Source of the DNA: an uncultured Pelagibacteraceae bacterium
GTDB taxonomy: Bacteria; Pseudomonadota; Alphaproteobacteria; Pelagibacterales; Pelagibacteraceae
Reading direction: 5' to 3'
Length of the DNA: 6,962 nt
NCBI GenBank assembly: GCA_902566925.1
Contig: CACFKO010000030.1
Coordinates: forward strand, 1 to 6,962
A program made the position numbers and the translations under genes. Under the pieces are notes generated by a model that saw only the letters and a program-made list of their open reading frames with translations, had not been told where the DNA came from and made no database searches. Below, piece after piece: positions 1 to 4,689 of the stretch. Position 1 is the stretch's first letter; each line of letters begins with the position of its first letter.

Positions 1-2
1 GG

Positions 3-908
3 GAATCAATTCACGAAGTATACCATAAATATATGCAGGCTATGTATGAAATATTCATGCAGCAATATTTAACTGATTATAAAATTTTAAAGAATGTTCG
101 GGACTTTGGAGATTGGTTAAATTATTTTGTAAAATTTTTAGATTTTATGTTGCCCTCGGTAGCCATAACAAGGTCTAACTTTATTTTAAGAAAGGAGATG
201 GGGCCTAGAATGTCCGGGCTGGTTATAGAAATCAACGAAGGTAAATATGGCAGTGACCGTCAAAAATATTTGGATTATATTAGGGATGAAAACTTCGATA
301 ATGTAACGAATATAGCCAAGAAGTATGGATTTTATATCGACAGAAACATACCATGGAGGTTAGTGGCGGATGTAAACTCTCACGCTATGAAAGAATCTAT
401 GAAAAAATACGGATACAATTCCATGCAAGAGATGTTCGATACAGTATACTATAAAGCCTATCTCTACGATATGGAAATATTTAAAAGCTACGTAGTGTCA
501 TTTTATAATTCTTTTGTTTCTGGCATGCCAATTACAAATATTACATATCCAGACCCTAATGATAGCTCTAAGATGCGACGAAAAATAATCACCAGAAGCC
601 CTATTACTGATTTTTTGATGACCGACAAGCAAATGCTAACTTTATATTATTATATAAGAGCCAAAGAGGCATCCAACACATGGACTCAAAGTAACTTCGA
701 TTACGAAGCAGACTATGCATATGGCATTTTTAAATCAGCAGGTACCTATGCTGCCTTAACTTACATAAACGAGAAGACCAAGATACCATTCACTAACGGT
801 GGGAATCCTAGCAATAGATATAAAATTGTAGGAAAAAATAGAATAATTGACAATGTTAATTCGTCTAAGATACCAAGTACATTTAAGTTTAACATTAAAA
901 AATACTAA
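3..908 (+). CDS. Unrecognised phage protein, 5'-partial (C-terminal part)
   Basis: The reading frame is open from base 3, ten sense codons before the first ATG at 33, and no ribosome binding site precedes that ATG. The gene therefore probably begins outside the window and this is its C-terminal ~300 residues. The protein is rich in Tyr, Asn, Lys and Met, with no signal peptide, membrane segment or catalytic motif that I can recognise. Counting from Met33, a conserved-looking core runs from about residue 25 (DFGDWLNYFVKFLDF) through a GPRMSGLVIEI segment near 57-67 to an aromatic stretch around 130-165. The Lys/Asn-rich C-terminus ends 12 nt before the polymerase start, so the two may be co-transcribed. 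It could be a virion structural protein or a replication accessory protein; the sequence does not decide. I am confident it is a real gene and not of its function. Confidence 0.8.
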   Translation, partial: ESIHEVYHKYMQAMYEIFMQQYLTDYKILKNVRDFGDWLNYFVKFLDFMLPSVAITRSNFILRKEMGPRMSGLVIEINEGKYGSDRQKYLDYIRDENFDNVTNIAKKYGFYIDRNIPWRLVADVNSHAMKESMKKYGYNSMQEMFDTVYYKAYLYDMEIFKSYVVSFYNSFVSGMPITNITYPDPNDSSKMRRKIITRSPITDFLMTDKQMLTLYYYIRAKEASNTWTQSNFDYEADYAYGIFKSAGTYAALTYINEKTKIPFTNGGNPSNRYKIVGKNRIIDNVNSSKIPSTFKFNIKKY

Positions 909-920
909 TACGGGAGAACA

Positions 921-2105
921 ATGCTGTTTCAAACTTTGGACGACAAAAATGAGTGCGTCAATACTTTTATTGATGGCGAACTTCACAAACAAATGCCACC
1001 TGACATATCTAAGACATGGAGCTATTCCAATTTTCTATGGGATCGTGATATAGAATATGCACAAATATATTGCAAAGGCAAGACGCTAGACGAGGCATGT
1101 CCAGCACATTTGTCGGATCGTTGGGAAAGAGTTTCGACTCGACTCAAAGCTTTTATTCGCAGCTTTCACACCGCTAGTGTTGATTTAAATGAAAACTGCT
1201 TTTTTGATATGACGCCACGCAGGTTTCTGCTGGAATATTGTTCAGTGAAAAATGAGATAAGTGAGTGGGTCTTTAAAAATTATGAAAGACCCGCAAACTA
1301 TGAGTTGATCTTGAACACACAAAAGGTGCTATCGGATATGAAATATAGAAAGCTAAATCTGAATCTATCTCCATTGAAGAAATTCTTTCATGAAAAGAAG
1401 GCACGTGCCATATTCAAAAACTTTTCTGATGTGGATGCCTATTGTCGTTATAATGTGTTTGGATCCAAAACAGGACGGCTAACTACAACACCAGACTCTT
1501 TTCCAATCCACACACTTAAAAAAGAATACAGAAGCATTATTGAGCCTAACAACGATATCTTTGTTGAACTAGATTACAATGCTGCTGAGGCTAGAGTTGT
1601 TTTGGGTTTGCTGAATAAGAAACAACCAGACATTGATATCCATCAACATCATGTCGACAACTTATACAGGGGTCTTTTAACCAGAAATGATGCAAAGACA
1701 AGGTTCTTTGCTTGGCTATATAATCCAGAGTCTCAAGACTATCTGTCTAACCGGGAATATGACAGAGATTTAATTTTGAGCAGGTATTATGTAGACGGTA
1801 AAGTCAGAAATATATTCAATCGAGAAATAGAAGCTGACAACTTTCATGCTTTTAACTATCTTATTCAGAGTACATGTGCTGACTTGGTTTTAGAGAAGAT
1901 GTATAATATACACAACATGTTACGTAACAGAAAAAGTTACGTTGCATTTACCCTGCATGACAGTATAATAATTGATTTAGCTAAAGAAGATAAAGAATTA
2001 ATTAATTCAATTATTAAAGAATTTGAATTAACTAAATTTGGAAAATTTAAAATTTCAATTAATGCAGGAAAGAATTATAGTGATTTAAAATTAATTAAAA
2101 ATTAA
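921..2105 (+). CDS. polA: Family A DNA polymerase, compact, without 3'-5' exonuclease domain
   Basis: Template-directed DNA synthesis, probably the phage replicative polymerase. The C-terminal half carries the family A signatures in order: TGRL at 184-187; motif A DYNAAEAR at 218-225, with catalytic Asp218; a DIH at 239-241; the O-helix motif B with R255, K259, F263 and Y267 in the same spacing as E. coli Pol I R754/K758/F762/Y766; IQSTCAD at 315-320 (Q316 matching Q849); and motif C HDS at 346-348, with catalytic Asp347. Motif C is normally HDE. Residues 1-130 match nothing I recognise and show no exonuclease motifs. At 394 aa it is much shorter than Pol I, and motif spacing is reduced: A to B is 37 residues versus about 49, and B to C is 92 versus about 128. 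The start is supported by GGGAG at 912-916. A separately encoded exonuclease, as in phage RM378, is possible but not seen here. The last ~45 codons are exceptionally AT-rich. Confidence 0.93.
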   Translation: MLFQTLDDKNECVNTFIDGELHKQMPPDISKTWSYSNFLWDRDIEYAQIYCKGKTLDEACPAHLSDRWERVSTRLKAFIRSFHTASVDLNENCFFDMTPRRFLLEYCSVKNEISEWVFKNYERPANYELILNTQKVLSDMKYRKLNLNLSPLKKFFHEKKARAIFKNFSDVDAYCRYNVFGSKTGRLTTTPDSFPIHTLKKEYRSIIEPNNDIFVELDYNAAEARVVLGLLNKKQPDIDIHQHHVDNLYRGLLTRNDAKTRFFAWLYNPESQDYLSNREYDRDLILSRYYVDGKVRNIFNREIEADNFHAFNYLIQSTCADLVLEKMYNIHNMLRNRKSYVAFTLHDSIIIDLAKEDKELINSIIKEFELTKFGKFKISINAGKNYSDLKLIKN

Positions 2106-2132
2106 TTAATTTAATTATATACAGGAGTTATA
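1971..2132 (+). other. Extremely AT-rich tract spanning the polymerase 3' end and spacer
   Basis: By my count only about one base in six here is G or C, clearly below the rest of the window. The tract is full of AATTAA and TTAATT strings, and polymerase codons switch almost wholly to A/T-ending forms (AAA, GAA, TTA, ATT). It includes the 27-nt spacer before the tubulin-like gene, whose ribosome binding site AGGAG lies at 2123-2127. No terminator hairpin was found. It may be a recombination scar or a melting-prone segment; the function is unknown. Confidence 0.6.
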
Positions 2133-2975
2133 ATGAATATATTAGGTTTGGGTAAAGCAGGGTGTAATATAGCAAAACTTTTCGGAGAATATTCACACTA
2201 CAATGTGATTTTAATTGATGCGGTACAGGAGTACGCTGAAAAAGAAAATCATTTTTTCATACCTCAGAGGTCATCTGCTGAGCTTTATGATGCAAATCCA
2301 ATTAAATTTGATGTTATTTCTAACGAAGAAGAAATAGTTTTGTTTTTATGTGGTTCAGGGAGAATTGCCGGTTCCACATTGCGAATTCTCGAAAATTTCC
2401 GGGGCCGCAAAATTTCAGTTTTTTATATCTACCCTGAAGTAGAATTATTAGACAATAAAGCTAAGCTTCGCAATAGAGCACACTTTCAAGTGCTGCAACA
2501 GTATGCTCGATCCGGTCTATTTGCCAAATTATACCTCATATCCAACAAGAACCTTAGAAATGTAATTGGCAAAGTACCAGTTGCTTCTTACTATAAGAAG
2601 ATGAACGAATATATCTTTAATATAATCCACATGCTGAATGTATTTAACAATTCAGAGCCAATCTTTGATACATTCCAGCAAGATCTAAATACTTGCAGAA
2701 TTGCGACTATATCGGTATGTGACATCGACGAGAAAATAGAAAAAGATCTTTTTTCTTTAAAAAATGCAAATCAAATTAAATATTTCTTTGGTATTAATCG
2801 TCTAAGGATAGAGGAGGATGAAAACTTGATCGACCAAGTTACATCAATCTCAACTTTGAGAAGTTCTACTGAGTGTGTTACTTCTTATGGGATTTACCAA
2901 ACAAGTTATGAATATGACTTGTGCTATGCTGTTAAGTCGACAGCAGAGATACAAATAGATAATACGGAGGAATAA
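2133..2975 (+). CDS. Divergent FtsZ/tubulin-superfamily GTPase-like protein
   Basis: Family members bind GTP and polymerise into cytoskeletal filaments; phage members such as PhuZ position DNA inside the host. The 280-aa protein follows the FtsZ fold in order. The T1 loop is GLGKAGCN at 5-12. Strand S2 ends in LIDA, with D29 where FtsZ has NTDA. The T4-like loop CGSGRIAGST at 73-82 is followed by a helix and strand. ISNKNLRNVIGKVP at 136-149 parallels FtsZ IPNDKLLxVxGR, then helix 7 has N158 (MNE) at the guanine-contacting Asn of FtsZ (AND). A C-terminal alpha/beta region runs from about 189 to 275. The T4 loop is degenerate compared with GGGTGSG. The catalytic T7 loop near 173-185 (D179, D184) does not match NxDxxD cleanly, so GTP hydrolysis is uncertain. 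The protein is shorter than FtsZ or PhuZ and ends in a short acidic tail. Its stop overlaps the next ATG by one base (TAATG), implying translational coupling. Confidence 0.82.
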   Translation: MNILGLGKAGCNIAKLFGEYSHYNVILIDAVQEYAEKENHFFIPQRSSAELYDANPIKFDVISNEEEIVLFLCGSGRIAGSTLRILENFRGRKISVFYIYPEVELLDNKAKLRNRAHFQVLQQYARSGLFAKLYLISNKNLRNVIGKVPVASYYKKMNEYIFNIIHMLNVFNNSEPIFDTFQQDLNTCRIATISVCDIDEKIEKDLFSLKNANQIKYFFGINRLRIEEDENLIDQVTSISTLRSSTECVTSYGIYQTSYEYDLCYAVKSTAEIQIDNTEE

Positions 2976-3262
2976 TGACAACAAATAATGTTATCTTTTA
3001 CAAAGGCACGTTTACAAAATCGAACGGCTCAAATCGCACAATGTACTTTGTGAGAACCAAAGATTTACCAGACACCTTTATTGAGAGTAATACAACAAAT
3101 TCAGGTCGAACACGAACCTTGTCAGAAGGCATGGAGACAGTATGGGACTTGGAAAGCCAAGGTTGGAGAACATTTAATTGGACTACAGCTAACGGCAACG
3201 TAGAAACTTTTACAGGATCTACAGAAATTTTGAATAATTTCACGACATCAAACGTCAAATAA
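2975..3262 (+). CDS. Small WYL_2/DUF2693-type protein (predicted SH3/Sm-like beta-barrel)
   Basis: A 95-aa protein with no signal peptide or membrane segment. The pattern of strands FYKGTFTKSNGSNRTMYFV (8-26), a LPDTFIES turn (31-38) and VWDLESQGWRTFNW (56-69) matches the small phage family known as WYL_2 or DUF2693 (FTKxDGxxRxM then VWDxExxGWRxF), common in T4-like phages and predicted to be an SH3/Sm-like barrel. The family's molecular role is not known to me; nucleic-acid or protein binding is a guess from the fold. The start is supported by GGAGGA at 2966-2971 and by the one-base overlap with the upstream tubulin-like gene, so the two are probably translated together. The family call rests on remembered motif similarity. 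Confidence 0.78.
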   Translation: MTTNNVIFYKGTFTKSNGSNRTMYFVRTKDLPDTFIESNTTNSGRTRTLSEGMETVWDLESQGWRTFNWTTANGNVETFTGSTEILNNFTTSNVK

Positions 3263-3268
3263 ACACAG

Positions 3269-3292
3269 CAAGATAAGACATTTGTTATCTTG
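3269..3292 (+). promoter_or_regulatory. Perfect 8-bp hairpin in the SSB gene leader
   Basis: CAAGATAA (3269-3276) and TTATCTTG (3285-3292) are exact reverse complements around the 8-nt loop GACATTTG. No T-run follows, so it is not an intrinsic terminator. A weaker GGC-GATA-GCC hairpin lies at 3299-3308, and an A-rich, apparently unstructured stretch leads to the AAGGAG site (3321-3326) and ATG at 3335. A structured element followed by an unstructured A-rich region resembles in outline the T4 gene 32 autoregulatory operator. I found no convincing pseudoknot partner for the loop. The hairpin is clear; its function is inferred. Confidence 0.6.
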
Positions 3293-3334
3293 ACTATAGG
3301 CGATAGCCACCATTAACTAAAAGGAGAAAATAAA

Positions 3335-4126
3335 ATGGGTATTGATTTTAAAGCAATGAGAGAGAAACTAAACCGGCTTCAAAATAAAGGAGCTAGTGAT
3401 CGGTCGCTTAAGTTCTGGCGACCAGAAGAAGGAGACAATAATATACGTATTGTACCAACTGCGGATGGCGATCCTTTCAAGGAATACTGGTTCCATTATA
3501 ATGTTGGCAAGAATCCGGGTTTCTTGTGCCCTAAAAAGAACTTTAACAAGCCTTGCCCCGCTTGCGATTTTGCATGGCACATTATGGGAGAAGCAAAACA
3601 GAACAATGATGCTGAAACACTTCGACTAGCTAAATCGCTTCTTCCTCGTCAACGGTTCTTTAGCCCTGTTCTTGTTCGTGGACAAGAAGATAAGGGAGTG
3701 AGAATCTGGGGATATGGCAAGATGGCATATGAAAACTTGTTAAACCTAGTCTTAAATCCGGATTACGGAGACATCACAGATATTGCTGATGGTACTGACT
3801 TGGTTCTCAACTATGGTAAGCCACCGGGAGCATCATTTCCACAAACAAAGATCCAACCCCGTCGACGAACTAGTCCTCTATGTGATGAAGGAGTTGACTC
3901 ACCAAAGACTAAAGAATATCTCGATGGTATTCCGGATATTCCAACCCTCTTTGATGAAAAGGACGCAACGGAGATCGAATCTATGTTAGATACTTTCCTT
4001 TCCGGAAAAAGCTCTGAACAAGAAACAGAAGCTAGTTCCAACGAAACCACAAAGTACGGCGGAAAAACGACAAATAATGATACAAAAAGCGTAGATGACG
4101 CGTTTAACGATCTCTTGGCTGGATAG
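3335..4126 (+). CDS. ssb: gp32-like single-stranded DNA-binding protein with zinc motif
   Basis: Coats single-stranded DNA during replication and recombination and recruits partner proteins. The 263-aa protein matches T4 gp32 in layout. The N-terminus is basic. The DNA-binding core starts near RSLKFWRPEEGDNNIRIVPT (23-42). A zinc-ligand set H54, C65, C74 and C77 has spacing close to gp32 H64, C77, C87, C90. Aromatic-rich strands run through 107-160, and a Ser/Thr/Glu-rich linker (224-250) ends in the acidic tail SVDDAFNDLLAG (252-263), the usual partner-binding tail of phage SSBs. The start is supported by AAGGAG at 3321-3326. It is somewhat shorter than gp32 (301 aa). The leader contains a stable hairpin, and the first pseudoknot repeat begins 7 nt after the stop. 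With UvsX downstream this gives the pairing known from T4 recombination, where the SSB and the recombinase act on the same strand. Confidence 0.92.
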   Translation: MGIDFKAMREKLNRLQNKGASDRSLKFWRPEEGDNNIRIVPTADGDPFKEYWFHYNVGKNPGFLCPKKNFNKPCPACDFAWHIMGEAKQNNDAETLRLAKSLLPRQRFFSPVLVRGQEDKGVRIWGYGKMAYENLLNLVLNPDYGDITDIADGTDLVLNYGKPPGASFPQTKIQPRRRTSPLCDEGVDSPKTKEYLDGIPDIPTLFDEKDATEIESMLDTFLSGKSSEQETEASSNETTKYGGKTTNNDTKSVDDAFNDLLAG

Positions 4127-4132
4127 AGAACC

Positions 4133-4166
4133 AACCCGCAGGGAGGCATGGGGTTAAAGATGTCTC
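4133..4166 (+). ncRNA. Intergenic H-type pseudoknot element, copy 1
   Basis: Stem 1 pairs AACCC (4133-4137) with GGGTT (4151-4155). Stem 2 pairs GAGGCAT (4143-4149) with ATGTCTC (4160-4166), seven pairs including one G-U. Loop 1 is GCAGG (4138-4142), one G (4150) joins the stems, and loop 3 is AAAG (4156-4159). Loop lengths are sterically plausible for an H-type pseudoknot. The element lies between the SSB stop and the FKBP gene and ends 9 nt before AAGGA (4176-4180), the FKBP ribosome binding site. The second copy, 491 nt downstream, matches at 31 of 34 positions with one compensated pair. It is probably a cis-acting mRNA element; the ligand or protein partner is unknown. Confidence 0.72.
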
Positions 4167-4187
4167 GGTTTTTATAAGGATAAATAA

Positions 4188-4619
4188 ATGACAATAATTA
4201 GTAAAGGAAATAGTGTCAAAGTACATTATAAGGGAACGCTCGATGATGGCACAGTATTTGATAGTTCTAGAAAGCGTAATCAAACACTCGACTTTGAAGT
4301 CGGCTCAGGCACTCTCCTAGAGGGATTTGAGCAAGCAGTGTTGGGTATGACAACTGGAGATACAAAGACATTCAGATTAACTTCTGAAGAAGCCTACGGT
4401 CAAAGAACTGAAGATGCAATTAGGACAATTCCGAAAACTGCCTTTCCAACGAACATGAATTTTGTGGTCGGTCAGAGGGTGGGAGGAACCAATGAGCTAG
4501 GGCAGCAAATCTTTGCGGTCATCCAGAGCGTTAACGAGTCAGAAGTAACATTAGATCATAATCACCCTCTGGCTGGGAAGGATATTAATTTCGAAATCGA
4601 AATAGTAGAAGTAACTTGA
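4188..4619 (+). CDS. FKBP-type peptidyl-prolyl cis-trans isomerase (SlyD/SlpA-like)
   Basis: Catalyses cis-trans isomerisation of prolyl bonds and acts as a folding chaperone, here presumably in the host cytoplasm since no signal peptide is present. The 143-aa protein has the split FKBP domain: VKVHYKGTLDDGTVFDSS (10-27), GSGTLLEGFEQAVLGMTTGD (39-58) and EEAYG (67-71), then an inserted chaperone (IF) domain of about 72-122, then the closing LDHNHPLAGKDINFEIEIVEV (122-142). This is the SlyD/SlpA architecture. The length is close to SlpA (149 aa), and the His/Cys-rich metal-binding tail of SlyD is absent. The ribosome binding site is AAGGA (4176-4180), 7 nt before ATG. The gene is bracketed by two pseudoknot repeats, which suggests a self-contained cassette. 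Such genes are usual in bacteria but uncommon in phages, so capture from a host is likely. The likely client, a capsid, tail or replication protein, is unknown. Confidence 0.95.
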   Translation: MTIISKGNSVKVHYKGTLDDGTVFDSSRKRNQTLDFEVGSGTLLEGFEQAVLGMTTGDTKTFRLTSEEAYGQRTEDAIRTIPKTAFPTNMNFVVGQRVGGTNELGQQIFAVIQSVNESEVTLDHNHPLAGKDINFEIEIVEVT

Positions 4620-4623
4620 TTAT

Positions 4624-4657
4624 GACCCACAGGGAGGCATGGGGTCAAAGATGTCTC
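4624..4657 (+). ncRNA. Intergenic H-type pseudoknot element, copy 2
   Basis: This has the same architecture as copy 1. Stem 1 pairs GACCC (4624-4628) with GGGTC (4642-4646). Stem 2 pairs GAGGCAT (4634-4640) with ATGTCTC (4651-4657). Loop 1 is ACAGG (4629-4633), the junction is G4641 and loop 3 is AAAG (4647-4650). The outer stem 1 pair is G-C here and A-U in copy 1, a compensatory change; T4623-A4647 could add one further pair. The element starts 4 nt after the FKBP stop and ends 20 nt before AAAGGAGG (4678-4685), the ribosome binding site of the ParB-like gene. It is not followed by a T-run, so a terminator role is unlikely. Confidence 0.72.
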
Positions 4658-4689
4658 ACATTTAAAACTCATAACACAAAGGAGGAAGA

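Larger units (their letters stand above)
4133..4657 (+). repeat. 34-nt direct repeat pair flanking the FKBP gene
   Basis: The repeats at 4133-4166 and 4624-4657 differ only at repeat positions 1 (A/G), 6 (G/A) and 23 (T/C). Flanking bases on both sides are unrelated, so the repeat is sharply bounded. The interval of 491 bp contains exactly one gene with its ribosome binding site. Homologous exchange between the copies would remove that gene cleanly and leave one repeat between the SSB and ParB-like genes. Whether this happens cannot be seen in a single sequence. Confidence 0.9.

Noticed and set aside
847..1053. Plus-strand 68-aa ORF overlapping the first gene and the polymerase start
   Set aside because: It overlaps two better-supported frames and has no convincing ribosome binding site.
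2998..3258. Minus-strand ORF of 86 aa opposite the WYL_2-type gene
   Set aside because: It lies wholly antisense to a well-supported gene, has no ribosome binding site and matches no family.
4124..4166. Pseudoknot copy 1 as a programmed frameshift or stop-readthrough stimulator for the SSB gene
   Set aside because: No X XXY YYZ slippery heptamer precedes the TAG stop, the SSB already ends in its expected acidic tail, and the same element follows a different gene and stop codon in copy 2.
4133..4175. Pseudoknot copy 1 plus the T-run at 4169-4173 as an intrinsic terminator
   Set aside because: The T-run is 14 nt from stem 1, is absent after copy 2, and the downstream FKBP gene has no visible promoter of its own.
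4180..4187. GATAAATA before the FKBP start as a T4-type late promoter
   Set aside because: It departs from TATAAATA and abuts the start codon, which would leave no ribosome binding site on the transcript.
3811..4194. Minus-strand ORF of 127 aa opposite the 3' part of the SSB gene
   Set aside because: It is antisense to the SSB coding region and the first pseudoknot; the composition looks like a reverse translation of the SSB, and every supported gene is on the + strand.
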